A stretch of 33,202 bases of DNA, taken from Bacteroidota bacterium (GTDB taxonomy: Bacteria; Bacteroidota; Bacteroidia; Chitinophagales; Chitinophagaceae). Within the stretch, counting starts at the first letter, position 1, and each line of letters starts with the position of its first letter. Both the position numbers and the translations under genes were made by a program. The notes under the pieces were generated by a model that was given only the letters and a program-made list of their open reading frames with translations, had not been told where the DNA came from and did not search any database. Shown here in pieces: positions 14,956-24,056 of the stretch. The stretch spans positions 1-33,202 of the forward strand of contig JAFDXI010000103.1 in NCBI GenBank assembly GCA_018268035.1, in the 5' to 3' direction.

Positions 14956-16236
14956 ATGAACAAATCATTCACCAATGCACATGCACATATTTTTACGGTA
15001 AATCATGCCCCAGATTATTTTTTAAAGACAGGCATTGGTAATGCTACCCTTGCTGAATGGGTTGACAGGTTTTTGCAGAAAGATGGTACCCGTTGGGCAA
15101 TGAAAGGCATTTTAAAATTTTACTTGCTCTTTGCGAGTAAAGACAAGCGCAGTGTCATACAACGGTATATCGAATTTGTTGAAATCGGGACTTCGGCAAA
15201 CCAGACTGACATTTATAAAATACTTGCAAAAAATTATACCAAGTTTGGTGATTTTAAAATAATAGTGTTGACACAGGTGTTGGATTATCTTGACTATGAA
15301 CGTCCTTCCAATCATATCCATATCCAGACACAGGTTGAAGAAGTGTGTGATATCAAACGTAATGCTTTGTTTCAAAAAAATATTTATCCTTTTTTAGGTG
15401 TGGATGCAAGGCAAACCGGTTTTGATTTATTGGAAGACTGGGCAAAAAAATATATCAATATTGACAAAGGTTTTTATGGAATAAAAATTTATCCTGCAGC
15501 AGGTTATTTCCCTTTTGATAAAAGGCTTGACTTATTGTGGGCCTGGGCAGAAGCCAATCAAATTCCGATCATGACGCATTGTACCCGTGGTGGCTCTTTT
15601 TATTTGGGGAGGTTTGAATCGTTGCTCAACATTGGTGCTTTGCAAGTACAAAGCCTTAATGAAAATGCACAATCAATGCCTTCCATCCGTTCAAGAATCA
15701 GCAATGTAATCAACGACCCATCTATTCATAAGAAAAATAAAGTCTGGTGTAATATTTTTGGTCATCCTGAAAATTATAAACCTGTTCTTGATAAATACCC
15801 CAAACTGAAAATCTGTCTCGCACATCTTGGCGGTTCCAATGAAGTATTGCGTGGTGCTGCAAATGCTACAAAGGATGATTTGAAATTAGGTGATGAATAT
15901 CCTGTTTACCTGAAAGATAATTGGTGTGAACAGGTGATTGAACTGATGAAGAAGTATGAAAATGTTTATTCTGATATTTCCTACACACTCAGCGACAAGA
16001 GGGCGCTTGCTTTGATTGTAGATATGTTCAGACAGGGAAATATGGTAGATGATTTTGGTAAGCCTTTAATCAATAAATTAATGTATGGTACTGATTTTTA
16101 TTTAACACAACAGGAACCAAAAGGTGATGAGCCTACATTGGAAAATATTTTTCTTACCAGTTTTAACCAGGATGAAATTCAAAAGATTGCTTTTGATAAT
16201 ACTACTGCATATTTATCATCCTCAATATTTACCTGA
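14956..16236 (+). CDS. Amidohydrolase-superfamily metal-dependent hydrolase
   Basis: A 426-residue soluble enzyme of the amidohydrolase (TIM barrel) superfamily, closest in feel to the Amidohydro_2 group. Metal-ligand candidates in order are H9 and H11 (NAHAHIF, the HxH on strand 1), the Lys in GIKIYPAAGYFP, the His of MTHCTRGGSF, the His of CLAHLGGSNE and the Asp of MYGTDFY near the end. These match the strand 1, 5, 6 and 8 positions of the fold. It probably hydrolyses a C-N or C-C bond in a small molecule, but the substrate cannot be deduced. It follows a membrane protein gene by 11 bases and its product may be tethered by that partner. Confidence 0.8.
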   Translation: MNKSFTNAHAHIFTVNHAPDYFLKTGIGNATLAEWVDRFLQKDGTRWAMKGILKFYLLFASKDKRSVIQRYIEFVEIGTSANQTDIYKILAKNYTKFGDFKIIVLTQVLDYLDYERPSNHIHIQTQVEEVCDIKRNALFQKNIYPFLGVDARQTGFDLLEDWAKKYINIDKGFYGIKIYPAAGYFPFDKRLDLLWAWAEANQIPIMTHCTRGGSFYLGRFESLLNIGALQVQSLNENAQSMPSIRSRISNVINDPSIHKKNKVWCNIFGHPENYKPVLDKYPKLKICLAHLGGSNEVLRGAANATKDDLKLGDEYPVYLKDNWCEQVIELMKKYENVYSDISYTLSDKRALALIVDMFRQGNMVDDFGKPLINKLMYGTDFYLTQQEPKGDEPTLENIFLTSFNQDEIQKIAFDNTTAYLSSSIFT

Positions 16237-16256
16237 TGTATCAAGCGGGAATAACC

Positions 16257-16284
16257 TTTTCATTTTTTATGAATGAAATGAAAA
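16257..16284. terminator. AT-rich inverted repeat between convergent genes
   Basis: TTTTCATTT and AAATGAAAA form a perfect 9-bp dyad with a 10-base loop between the amidohydrolase stop and the convergent cysS stop. Position suits a bidirectional terminator, but the stem contains only one G-C pair, so the call is weak. Confidence 0.3.
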
Positions 16285-16339
16285 TTCAGGAATGCAAATT
16301 CTCTTTAAAGATTGGTAAATTAAATAAGCTGTTTATTGA

Positions 16340-17848
16340 TTAGTTAATTACAAAACTCATGTTGCCATCTTTTTCATCTTTCAGTTGTATGCCGATAGCT
16401 TGTAAATCATTCCTGATGCGGTCACTGGTAGCATAATCTTTTTTAGCACGGGCATCTTTGCGCAATTGAATAAGCATATTAATAATACTTTCCATTTTGT
16501 TGTCGCCTGTTGTGATATTTAATTGCAATCCGAGAATATCTTCAATATACAGTTTCATATTTTCCTGTAATAATCTCAAGGTGTCAGCGTTTAAAGCATC
16601 GGCAGCAATGTGTTTGTCTTTAATACCGTTGATGATGGGAACCAGTTCAAACATATTCGCCAGAATTTTTGCTGTGCTGAAATCATCATTCATGAATTCT
16701 TCAAACTCAGACAGGAGCTTCTGCACTTTGTTGTCGAGGTTTTTATCTGTTGCCGGATGGTTGTTGCCTGGTGTTAATTTTTTCAGGTTAGTAAAAGCTT
16801 CGCTCAATCGTTTCAATCCTTTCTCACTTGCCTGTAAGGCTTCATTACTGAAATCGAGTGTGGAACGGTAATGGGTTTGTAAAATAAAAAACCGAATCAC
16901 CATCGGATGGTAAACCTGCTCCAGCAGTGGATGGCCACCATTGAACAACTGCGTCAATGTGATAACGTTGTTATAGCTTTTCCCCATTTTCCTGCCATTG
17001 ATTGTAATCATATTGTTATGTATCCAGTAATGTGCAGGCACTTTATGATTGCATACATTGCTTTGTGCAATCTCACATTCATGATGAGGAAATTGCAGGT
17101 CCATTCCGCCACCATGAATATCAAATTCCTCTCCGAGATATTTTGCACTCATGGCAGAACATTCAATGTGCCAACCGGGGAAACCTTCACCCCATGGGCT
17201 TTTCCATCGCATGATGTGTTCAGGTGGTGCATTTTTCCATAATGCAAAATCTGCTGTATTGCGCTTTTCCTCCTGGTTGTCAAGATCACGGGTGGTAGCA
17301 ATCATTTCATCCAACACCCTTCCGCTCAACATTCCATAAGGTTCACCTTTTTTAGTAAAATCAGTATTGTATTTTGTGACATCAAAATAAACAGAGCCAT
17401 TCACCACATAAGCATAACCATCTGATATAATTTTTTCAATCATCACGATTTGTTCAACGATGTGACCGGTAGCTGTAGGTTCAATTGACGGGTCAAGGTT
17501 GTTCAACTGCTTCATCGCCCAATGATAGAGATTGGTATATTTCTGTACCAGCTCCATTGGCTCCAGCTTCTCCAGCACTGCTTTATTTGAAATTTTATCT
17601 TCGGCAATGCGGCCTTCTTCTTCAAAATGTCCGGCATCAGTAATGTTGCGCACATAACGAACCTTGTATCCAAGATGCATGAGCCAGCGAAAAACAATAT
17701 CAAACGTAACATAAGGGCGTGCATGGCCCAAATGACTTTCTCCACTCACTGTTGGCCCGCAAACATAGAGCCCGACATGGCCGGGAGTTATTGGTGTGAA
17801 AATTTCTTTCTCTCTTTTTAATGAATTATATACTTTCAGTTCACTCAT
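16340..17848 (-). CDS. cysS: Cysteinyl-tRNA synthetase
   Basis: A 502-residue class I aminoacyl-tRNA synthetase that charges tRNA-Cys with cysteine. The signature motifs are present: [20 protein letters not shown] (HIGH motif as HLGH at 39-42) and the KMSKS loop as KMGKS (287-291, [10 protein letters not shown]). The zinc site that selects cysteine is complete: C30, C230 (HIECSAMS), H255 and E259 (FPHHECE). Length is normal for the family and the C-terminal helical anticodon-binding domain ends in [22 protein letters not shown] rather than KMSKS is a tolerated variant. The gene stands alone on the minus strand. Its product is what a cysteine attenuator such as that at 23897-24025 would sense indirectly through charged tRNA-Cys. 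Confidence 0.97.
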   Translation of the reverse strand: MSELKVYNSLKREKEIFTPITPGHVGLYVCGPTVSGESHLGHARPYVTFDIVFRWLMHLGYKVRYVRNITDAGHFEEEGRIAEDKISNKAVLEKLEPMELVQKYTNLYHWAMKQLNNLDPSIEPTATGHIVEQIVMIEKIISDGYAYVVNGSVYFDVTKYNTDFTKKGEPYGMLSGRVLDEMIATTRDLDNQEEKRNTADFALWKNAPPEHIMRWKSPWGEGFPGWHIECSAMSAKYLGEEFDIHGGGMDLQFPHHECEIAQSNVCNHKVPAHYWIHNNMITINGRKMGKSYNNVITLTQLFNGGHPLLEQVYHPMVIRFFILQTHYRSTLDFSNEALQASEKGLKRLSEAFTNLKKLTPGNNHPATDKNLDNKVQKLLSEFEEFMNDDFSTAKILANMFELVPIINGIKDKHIAADALNADTLRLLQENMKLYIEDILGLQLNITTGDNKMESIINMLIQLRKDARAKKDYATSDRIRNDLQAIGIQLKDEKDGNMSFVIN

Positions 17849-18176
17849 CTAATAATAAATATTTTTTAGGCAACCAGTCAACTGTTTATAAGGCATCTTC
17901 ATTTATAACCCATTTCTTACAATACTCTTCATTTGAAGTCAATTAAAGTTTTCTGATTTAATGCCTGCAAAAATCACAGCATTTTTTTGATTGAACAACA
18001 AAATTTGAGTTAATAGCATTTAAACTTTTTAATTCAACATTTTCCTCACACTATATTTAAATCTAAAACAAGGTGAAGATGCTAAAATTTTTCAGTAAAA
18101 ACTTAATATGACTTCATTGAGTGCCGAATTGAATCCAGTGAAGACAGGCTTAGTTTTCCCTCTCAAATTGAAAAAA
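17849..18176. other. Intergenic region between nhaA and cysS
   Basis: A 328-base AT-rich gap between two minus-strand genes, holding the end of the nhaA transcript and the cysS promoter. No hairpin with a T tract, TAnnTTTG box or coding frame longer than about ten codons was convincing. Confidence 0.4.
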
Positions 18177-19328
18177 TCAGCATTCTTCAACATGTTGTTC
18201 CCGCAGGGTAAATTTCAAAAAAAGAAAACCTATTATTCCTGAAAGGAGCGACGCAGTGAGGATAGCAATTTTAGATATATTGATGTTGGCTTCATCATCA
18301 AATGCCAATAAGGTGATGAAAATTGACATTGTAAATCCAATACCACCTAAACACCCCACACCAATAATATGTTTCCATTTGATATCACCGGGTAAAGTGC
18401 ATATCCCGGCCATAACACCTATAAATGAAAATAAAAAAATACCCAATGGCTTACCAATGGAAAGCCCGGTGATGATACCTAAGCTGTTCACATGCATAAA
18501 TCCATCCAGCCAGTCCGATGGAATTGCAATGCATGTATTGGCAATTGCGAAAAGCGGAAGAATTAAAAATGAAACAGGATTATGTAAAAAATGTTGAAGA
18601 ATATATGAAGGAGATTTTTCTCCACCATCACCAAAAGGTATAGTGAATGCGAGTAATACGCCGGCGATTGTTGCATGGATGCCGGAGTGTAGCATGAAAT
18701 ACCACATCAAAAGACCACCAATTAAATAGGGGATGAGGTTGCGGACTTTCAGCTTATTCAAAATAATTAAAACAACAAAAATACCCAATGCAATTGCGAG
18801 GTTGATAAAAGAAATGGAAGTGGTATAAAATACAGCGATGATGATGATAGCGCCTAAATCATCAATGACTGCGAGGGCAGTAAGGAATACTTTTAATGAA
18901 GCAGGCACACGGTTGCCAAGCAATGATAAAATACCAATCGCAAATGCGATATCTGTTGCTGTGGGTATGGCAACGCCATGTTGAGTGGGTGTCTGATAAT
19001 TAAACACCATGTAAATAATTGCTGGCATAGCCATACCGCCAATTGCTGCAATAATCGGAAGCGAGGCATTTCTAATATTGGATAATTCTCCTATGTAAAT
19101 TTCTCTTTCCAGCTCCAGACCGATGAGCAAAAAGAATATTGCCATAAGGCCATCATTGATCCATTCTGTGATACTATGGCCGTTGATTTGATGTTCCCAG
19201 AAATCAATATATTGATGTTGCAATGTGGTATTGGAAATAATGAGTGAAATAACTGTTGCAATTAATAACACCAATCCACCTGCCTTTTCACTGTTGAAAA
19301 ATTCCTTAAAGAGTTTTGTTTGTATCAT
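18177..19328 (-). CDS. nhaA: Na+/H+ antiporter NhaA
   Basis: A 383-residue inner-membrane antiporter that exports sodium in exchange for protons, used for pH and sodium homeostasis. The diagnostic segments are IPTATDIAFAIGILSLLG with D126 (counterpart of E. coli D133) and LAVIDDLGAIIIIA with D156-D157 (counterparts of D163 and D164, the ion-binding pair). The N-terminal FFNSEKAGGLVLL and the block NDGLMAIFFLLIGLELERE are also typical. Twelve helices are plausible and the length is normal. The gene is divergent from the secreted M28 peptidase gene, with 141 bases between the two starts. Confidence 0.96.
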   Translation of the reverse strand: MIQTKLFKEFFNSEKAGGLVLLIATVISLIISNTTLQHQYIDFWEHQINGHSITEWINDGLMAIFFLLIGLELEREIYIGELSNIRNASLPIIAAIGGMAMPAIIYMVFNYQTPTQHGVAIPTATDIAFAIGILSLLGNRVPASLKVFLTALAVIDDLGAIIIIAVFYTTSISFINLAIALGIFVVLIILNKLKVRNLIPYLIGGLLMWYFMLHSGIHATIAGVLLAFTIPFGDGGEKSPSYILQHFLHNPVSFLILPLFAIANTCIAIPSDWLDGFMHVNSLGIITGLSIGKPLGIFLFSFIGVMAGICTLPGDIKWKHIIGVGCLGGIGFTMSIFITLLAFDDEANINISKIAILTASLLSGIIGFLFLKFTLREQHVEEC

Positions 19329-19469
19329 CTTGTGGCCAAAATACTTTATTTATTTGGAAAACATTTTGAGATTTTTAATCTTATTCTCGACATACTGCCA
19401 TTCATAATCTTTACTTTGTTGCTTTGCATATTTTTCTGCATTTTAGCAATTCTATATCAAAAAAATCAA

Positions 19470-20939
19470 ATGAAGAAACTCATCATGCTTGGCTGTATTT
19501 TTTGCAGCATCCAGCTTTCGGCACAAAATAAAAAAGCAGAAAAATTTGCAGCAATTATTACGCCCGAAGCATTAAAAGATAAACTGACAATTATTGCTGG
19601 TGCCGGGATGGAAGGCCGCGAAACTGCAACAGAAGGGCAACGTAAGGCAGCTGCATTTATTGAAGATTATTTTAAAAAAATAAAGTTACTGCCAGGTGTT
19701 TCTGGGCATTATCAAATGAGCTTCCCAGTGTTACAGGATTCTATTGAAAATACAACACTGGCAGTGAATGGTAAACCATTAAAGGTGGTAGATGATTATG
19801 CACCGGGCAGTGGTTTTCCTGCAGGTGATTGGACGGTAAATGAAATAGTTTTTTTAGGTTCGGAAGCTAAAGACTCTTTACAATCAAACAATATTGAAGT
19901 AAAAGATAAATGGGTGATGATTGTTCCTGATGCAGCAGCATCGTTTCGTGTATTGATGCAGGATATTCGTTCGATTTCACAATCAGGCGCAGCAGGATTG
20001 ATGATAGTAAGTAATGATTTTCCTTACAAAAGATATTCAGCAATTGGCAGGATGTATATTCCCCAGGCATCAACTTCACAGACGATAACACCATTGATGT
20101 ATATTTCAAAATCAACTGCTGCAGAAATTTTAAAAACAGATACTGCGTCAGTGAATGCATCTTTTGCAAAAAATACTTATCCTGTAAATATGCAGGTTGG
20201 TTTGCAGAAAGCAACTAAACATTTGCAAAGTTCAAACGTGATTGGTGTGTTGCCAGGCACAGATAAAAAAGGTGAATATGTTTTTGTTACAGCACATTAT
20301 GACCACCTCGGCAAACATGGTGATGTTATTTATTACGGCGCTGATGATGATGGCAGTGGCACTACAAGTGTTTTGCAAATTGCAACTGCTTTTGCTAAGG
20401 CAAGGGATAAAGGTTATTCGCCAAGAAGAACAATTGTTTTCATGACAGTTTCAGGTGAAGAGAAAGGTTTATGGGGCAGTGAATATTATACTAACCATCC
20501 GATATTTTCCCTCGATTCCACATCTGTGGACCTGAATATAGACATGATTGGAAGAATTGATCCGGAACGTACTTATGGCGATTCTACCAATTATGTTTAT
20601 ACAATCGGTGAAGATAAACTGAGCAGTGATTTGATGAAGATTTCAGACAGTGTGAATAATGCCTGTTGCAAATTGGAACTTGATCGGAAATTTAATGATC
20701 CGAATGATCCCAATCGTTTTTATTATCGCAGCGACCATTTCAATTTTGCCAGCAAGGGTGTACCGATTATATTTTATTTCAATGGCACTCATGCCGATTA
20801 TCACAGGCCTACTGACACAGTGGATAAAATCAATTTTGATTTGATGGCTAAAAGGGCAAAGCTTGTTTTTAATACTGCATGGGATATGGCCAACCGCAAT
20901 GACATGCTGAAACGTGATATACCTTTGACACAGCAATAA
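19470..20939 (+). CDS. Secreted M28-family zinc peptidase (paralogue 2)
   Basis: A 489-residue exported peptidase. The frame is open 50 codons upstream, but the ATG at 19470 begins a signal peptide (MKKLIMLGCIFCSIQLSAQ) and is the natural start. The M28 zinc-site residues can be followed: H276 (VTAHYDHLG), D292-D293 (GADDDGSG), E330-E331 (VSGEEKGLWGSEYY), D358 (LNIDMIGRID) and H445 (HADYHRPTDT). Residues about 100-240 form a PA-like insert. coaE starts 14 bases after the stop, so the two genes may be cotranscribed. Substrate is unknown; a periplasmic or secreted aminopeptidase role is likely. Confidence 0.9.
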   Translation: MKKLIMLGCIFCSIQLSAQNKKAEKFAAIITPEALKDKLTIIAGAGMEGRETATEGQRKAAAFIEDYFKKIKLLPGVSGHYQMSFPVLQDSIENTTLAVNGKPLKVVDDYAPGSGFPAGDWTVNEIVFLGSEAKDSLQSNNIEVKDKWVMIVPDAAASFRVLMQDIRSISQSGAAGLMIVSNDFPYKRYSAIGRMYIPQASTSQTITPLMYISKSTAAEILKTDTASVNASFAKNTYPVNMQVGLQKATKHLQSSNVIGVLPGTDKKGEYVFVTAHYDHLGKHGDVIYYGADDDGSGTTSVLQIATAFAKARDKGYSPRRTIVFMTVSGEEKGLWGSEYYTNHPIFSLDSTSVDLNIDMIGRIDPERTYGDSTNYVYTIGEDKLSSDLMKISDSVNNACCKLELDRKFNDPNDPNRFYYRSDHFNFASKGVPIIFYFNGTHADYHRPTDTVDKINFDLMAKRAKLVFNTAWDMANRNDMLKRDIPLTQQ

Positions 20940-20953
20940 TATTTTTGGAAGCT

Positions 20954-21541
20954 ATGCTAAAAATTGGATTGACAGGTGGTATGGGTAGTGGCAAAACAAC
21001 AGTGTCTCAAATATTTTCTGTATTGGGTATCCCGGTTTTTTATGCAGATGATATTGCCAAACAATTGATGAATGAAGATGAAGGTTTGAAGAAAAAAATA
21101 ATTCAGTTGTTTGGTGAAAATGCTTACCAGGATAATAAACTGAACAGGAAATTTATTTCAGGTATAGTTTTTAATGACAGGTTTAAACTGGAACAACTCA
21201 ATGCTATTGTCCATCCTGTAACGATTGCCACTGCTGAGCAATGGATTAAAAAACAAACTTCACCTTATATCATTAAAGAAGCGGCCTTAATGTTTGAATC
21301 TGCTGCTGCTGTTCACCTAGATTATGTGATTGGCGTATATGCGCCGCAACACCTGCGTTTGCAAAGAGTGATGCAACGTGACGATATGCAAAGGGATGAT
21401 GTGATGGCAAGAATGAATAATCAAATTGATGAAGCCATCAAAATGAAGTTGTGCGATTTTGTTATTGTCAATGATGAACAACAGGCAGTGCTGCCACAGG
21501 TTCTTTACTTGCATAAAAAATTGCTCACCTTATCTGCTTAA
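20954..21541 (+). CDS. coaE: Dephospho-CoA kinase
   Basis: A 195-residue kinase for the last step of coenzyme A synthesis, phosphorylating the 3'-hydroxyl of dephospho-CoA with ATP. The start at ATG 20954 gives MLKIGLTGGMGSGKTTVS, with the P-loop GGMGSGKT at residues 8-15. Other family features are FYADDIAKQLM (the substrate-binding DxxA region), LNAIVHPV, the lid-region segment RLQRVMQRDDMQRDDVMARM and the C-terminal DFVIVNDE. Length is normal for the family. It sits 14 bases after an M28 peptidase gene and 32 bases before a secreted esterase gene, so all three may form one transcript. Confidence 0.95.
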   Translation: MLKIGLTGGMGSGKTTVSQIFSVLGIPVFYADDIAKQLMNEDEGLKKKIIQLFGENAYQDNKLNRKFISGIVFNDRFKLEQLNAIVHPVTIATAEQWIKKQTSPYIIKEAALMFESAAAVHLDYVIGVYAPQHLRLQRVMQRDDMQRDDVMARMNNQIDEAIKMKLCDFVIVNDEQQAVLPQVLYLHKKLLTLSA

Positions 21542-21573
21542 TAAGTGTTATGTATTGATGTTTTGATATAAAT

Positions 21574-22722
21574 ATGTTGAATATGCGGAAAATAATTTTT
21601 GTTGTTGGTTTAGTGTTTTTTTCATTTTACTCCCATGCACAATATATAGTCAGGATCATTGTTAACAACATTGGGGCAAAAGCCAATGAAGAAGTGTATA
21701 TAGCTGGTAATTTCAATGGATGGAATCCACAAGATAAAAATTCAAAACTCAATCCTTTTGGTGGCAACAGGCGCATCATAGTATTGGATATTGATACAGG
21801 TTTTTATGAATTTAAATTTACACGCGGCAGTTGGGATAAAGTAGAAACTACAGTAACAGGAGATGATATCGAAAACAGGACAGTAACTGTGCATGGCGAT
21901 ACCACCATTGAATGTACAATTGCAGGGTGGAAAGATGATGCACCACAAAAACCCAAACCCAATACGGCAACAGCGAATGTATATATTATGGATTATGCTT
22001 TTTATATGCCACAGTTAAACCGTTACAGGAAAATCTGGATTTATCTTCCGCCGTCATATAAGACAAGTAAAAACAAAATCTATCCTGTTTTATACATGCA
22101 GGATGCACAGAATTTATTCAATGAACGCACTGCAGCATTTGGAATAGAATGGGGAGTTGATGAATGCCTTGATACGCTGGAGCCAAAACTGCACAAAGAG
22201 TGTATTGTTGTGGGTATTGATAACGGAGGTGAAAAAAGAATGAATGAATACAATCCTTATGATGATGCAAAGTATGGAAAAGGAGAGGGGAAACAGTACC
22301 TCGATTTTATTGTTCAAACATTAAAACCACATATAGACAGTAATTACAGGGTGATGAAAGATGCAGCGCATACTTTTATTGCCGGTAGTAGTATGGGTGG
22401 TCTAATATCCATGTATGCGATGATACAATATCCTGATGTTTTTGGCGGGGCAGGTATTTTCTCACCGTCGTTTTGGATAGCACCAAAAATATTTACTGAT
22501 GCTGCCAATATAATCTGGCAAAAAAAATTATATTTCTATTTCTATGCCGGCGAAAAGGAAAGCCTTTCCATGGTGAGGGATATGAAGAAAATGTTTGACA
22601 TTGTTCATTCTAAAAATTGTTGCGATATGCAGTTCATCACATTTCCATTAGGACAACATAATGAAAAATACTGGCGGCAGGAGTTCCCAGATTTTTATAG
22701 CTGGATTATACAAAAGCAATAA
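21574..22722 (+). CDS. Secreted esterase with N-terminal glycogen-binding-like domain
   Basis: A 382-residue exported protein. The signal peptide is MRKIIFVVGLVFFSFYSHAQ, starting at the ATG of 21583; an ATG three codons earlier (21574) is also possible. Residues about 25-120 look like an E-set/CBM48-type domain (VYIAGNFNGWNP, FYEFKFTRGSWDKVE). Residues about 135-382 form an alpha/beta hydrolase of the putative esterase (Esterase D, PF00756-type) family: the nucleophile elbow is GSSMGG with S273, and the catalytic His is in GQHNEKYW near the end. Relatives cleave ester-linked groups such as ferulate or acyl-siderophore bonds; the substrate here is not evident, though the CBM48-like domain hints at a carbohydrate. 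It may be cotranscribed with coaE upstream. Confidence 0.85.
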   Translation: MLNMRKIIFVVGLVFFSFYSHAQYIVRIIVNNIGAKANEEVYIAGNFNGWNPQDKNSKLNPFGGNRRIIVLDIDTGFYEFKFTRGSWDKVETTVTGDDIENRTVTVHGDTTIECTIAGWKDDAPQKPKPNTATANVYIMDYAFYMPQLNRYRKIWIYLPPSYKTSKNKIYPVLYMQDAQNLFNERTAAFGIEWGVDECLDTLEPKLHKECIVVGIDNGGEKRMNEYNPYDDAKYGKGEGKQYLDFIVQTLKPHIDSNYRVMKDAAHTFIAGSSMGGLISMYAMIQYPDVFGGAGIFSPSFWIAPKIFTDAANIIWQKKLYFYFYAGEKESLSMVRDMKKMFDIVHSKNCCDMQFITFPLGQHNEKYWRQEFPDFYSWIIQKQ

Positions 22723-22841
22723 TGATGTTAATGTTTTCAGGAAGAAAAAATTAGCAGTAAAATATTTATGAACTCTAAAAATGCAGGAGAAAGCAATGGT
22801 TATTGTTTTTCGAAAAGATACTTAATGAAGTCAAAAAAAAT

Positions 22842-22865
22842 TTGGTTTAAAAATTGGTTTAAAAA
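22842..22865 (+). repeat. Two perfect tandem copies of a 12-bp unit
   Basis: TTGGTTTAAAAA occurs at 22842-22853 and again directly at 22854-22865, upstream of the MlaE-type permease promoter region. It may be a simple slippage product or a pair of binding sites; there is no further evidence. Confidence 0.8.
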
Positions 22866-22893
22866 ATAGAATGCAGGTTATGATATCAGTTAA

Positions 22894-22901
22894 TACATTT
22901 G
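22894..22901 (+). promoter_or_regulatory. TACATTTG -7 box upstream of the MlaE-type permease
   Basis: TACATTTG matches the Bacteroidota -7 consensus TAnnTTTG and lies 19 bases before the ATG at 22920, so transcription would start about 10 bases upstream of the gene. No clear -33 TTG at the usual distance was seen. Confidence 0.5.
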
Positions 22902-22919
22902 CAACAATAAGTTTTTGAT

Positions 22920-23663
22920 ATGATTGGTAAATTACTAACCAACATTGGACGATATCTTTTGATGCTGAAGGGCATGTTTACCCGGCCGGAAAATGCAAAA
23001 ATGTATTGGAGGGAATTCATGCACCAGGCAGCAGAAATAGGTTTTGGTTCGTTGCCCATAGTGGTTATTATTTCTATTTTCCTTGGTGCAGTAACCACAG
23101 TGCAGACAGCCTATCAATTGGTAAGCCCACTGATACCCAAATCAACCATTTCACAGATAACAAGAGATACAATTATCCTGGAACTTTCACCAACACTCAC
23201 CTGTATTGTATTGGCTGGTGTGGTGGGCAGTAAGATTGCCAGTGAATTGGGCAACATGCGGGTGAGTGAACAAATTGATGCAATAGAAATTATGGGCATC
23301 AATACACGAAACTATCTCATCTTTCCAAAAATCGCCGGAGCATTTTTAGTGATACCGGCGCTTATCATTATTTCTATGACACTTGCTATTTGGGGCGGCC
23401 GCACAGCAGGTGCTTTATCAGGGATACTTTCCGCTCAGACATTTGATATTGGATTGCGTCAAAGCCTGAACCTGCACAATGTTTCTTTTGCATTGTATAA
23501 AGCTTACACATACTCATTTATCATCAGCAGCGTAGGCGCTTATTTTGGATATTTTGTCAAAGGAGGTTCATTCGAAATTGGCCGTGCCAGCACCACTGCT
23601 GTTGTGGTGAGTTGTATCCTCATCTTATTTGCAGATTATATCCTGGCTTCCTTGTTATTGTAA
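22920..23663 (+). CDS. MlaE/YrbE-type ABC transporter permease
   Basis: A 247-residue inner-membrane permease of the MlaE (YrbE, DUF140) family, which moves phospholipids between the inner and outer membranes. Typical segments are GSLPIVVIISIFLGAVTTVQ, ELSPTLTCIVLAGVVGSKIASELGNM, RVSEQIDAIEIMGIN and the late GAYFGYFVKGGSFEIGRAST block. Five to six helices are present and the length is normal. The MlaF-type ATPase and MlaD substrate-binding partners usually lie next to it, but here no ATPase gene follows: the next 360 bases lead into cysH. The gene stands alone on its own promoter, so its partners must be elsewhere if it is functional. Confidence 0.92.
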   Translation: MIGKLLTNIGRYLLMLKGMFTRPENAKMYWREFMHQAAEIGFGSLPIVVIISIFLGAVTTVQTAYQLVSPLIPKSTISQITRDTIILELSPTLTCIVLAGVVGSKIASELGNMRVSEQIDAIEIMGINTRNYLIFPKIAGAFLVIPALIIISMTLAIWGGRTAGALSGILSAQTFDIGLRQSLNLHNVSFALYKAYTYSFIISSVGAYFGYFVKGGSFEIGRASTTAVVVSCILILFADYILASLLL

Positions 23664-23870
23664 AAAAGACAATTAATATTTTGTGTTTTTTTTCTAAAAT
23701 GTTTTTTTAATAAAAAGGTAACAATGTTGTGCAGTATTTTGGGTTGTATCACTTGTGCTGTTATCTTTTGTGGAAATGAACTCAAAGATGATTTTCTGTT
23801 TCATTTATCATCAAACTCTCATTTTTAAAATCTATAGTCATAAAATTTATTTTTTTGAATAACATCTTTC

Positions 23871-23878
23871 TATATTTG
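23871..23878 (+). promoter_or_regulatory. TATATTTG -7 box of the cysH leader transcript
   Basis: An exact TAnnTTTG match 19 bases before the leader-peptide ATG. A TTTG at 23854-23857 lies upstream, but the 13-base spacing is shorter than usual, so the -33 element is uncertain. Transcription would start near 23885 and give a short 5' leader before the uORF. Confidence 0.55.
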
Positions 23879-23896
23879 ATGCCGGAAATAAAAAAT

Positions 23897-23968
23897 ATGT
23901 ATAGCCTTTCTTCATTTTATTGTTGTATGTGTGTTATAATCTCTTGCAGGAAGGATATACTATTGTAA
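23897..23968 (+). CDS. Cys-rich leader peptide (23 codons) upstream of cysH
   Basis: A short ORF from ATG 23897 to TAA 23966-23968. Cys codons are at positions 9, 10, 12 and 17 (Tyr-Cys-Cys-Met-Cys..., then Ser-Cys-Arg-Lys-Asp), so 4 of 23 residues are cysteine in a genome region where Cys is scarce. It begins about 12 bases after the expected transcription start, is followed by alternative RNA hairpins and a terminator, and precedes a sulfate assimilation gene. The layout fits a ribosome-stalling leader that senses charged tRNA-Cys, by analogy with amino acid attenuators such as trpL and hisL. A role for the peptide itself is not implied. The ORF is read directly; its function is inferred. 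Confidence 0.7.
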   Translation: MYSLSSFYCCMCVIISCRKDILL

Positions 23969-24002
23969 TCAAATAATCATCGAGTCAATAAATATAGCCT
24001 TC
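23950..24002 (+). promoter_or_regulatory. Antiterminator pairing of the cysH attenuator
   Basis: GAAGGATATA (23950-23959, in the last part of the leader ORF) can pair with TATAGCCTTC (23993-24002) at 9 of 10 positions, with one A-G mismatch. The 3' half is the same strand that makes the terminator stem, so the two structures exclude each other. A ribosome stalled at Cys codons 9-12 would leave the 5' half free and allow this pairing; a ribosome reaching the stop codon would cover it. Confidence 0.6.
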
Positions 24003-24025
24003 TACATCAGGAAGGCTTTTTTTTT
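23996..24025 (+). terminator. Intrinsic terminator directly upstream of cysH
   Basis: AGCCTTC (23996-24002) and GAAGGCT (24011-24017) form a 7-bp stem with an 8-base loop, followed by nine consecutive T (24017-24025). It lies only 31 bases before the cysH ATG and after the leader ORF, so it fits an attenuator rather than the terminator of the upstream permease gene. Confidence 0.85.
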
Positions 24026-24056
24026 GATTAAGATTAATCATAGAAAAAATTTTGTT

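Noticed and set aside
19320-19469. 50-codon upstream extension of the second M28 peptidase
   Set aside because: It would bury the signal peptide, which begins cleanly at the ATG of 19470, and would overlap the start of nhaA.
23664-23870. Possible riboswitch (for example SAM-binding) upstream of cysH
   Set aside because: The transcribed leader appears to begin near 23885 and is nearly filled by the Cys-rich ORF and the attenuator hairpins, leaving no room for a known SAM aptamer; no SAM motif was recognised.
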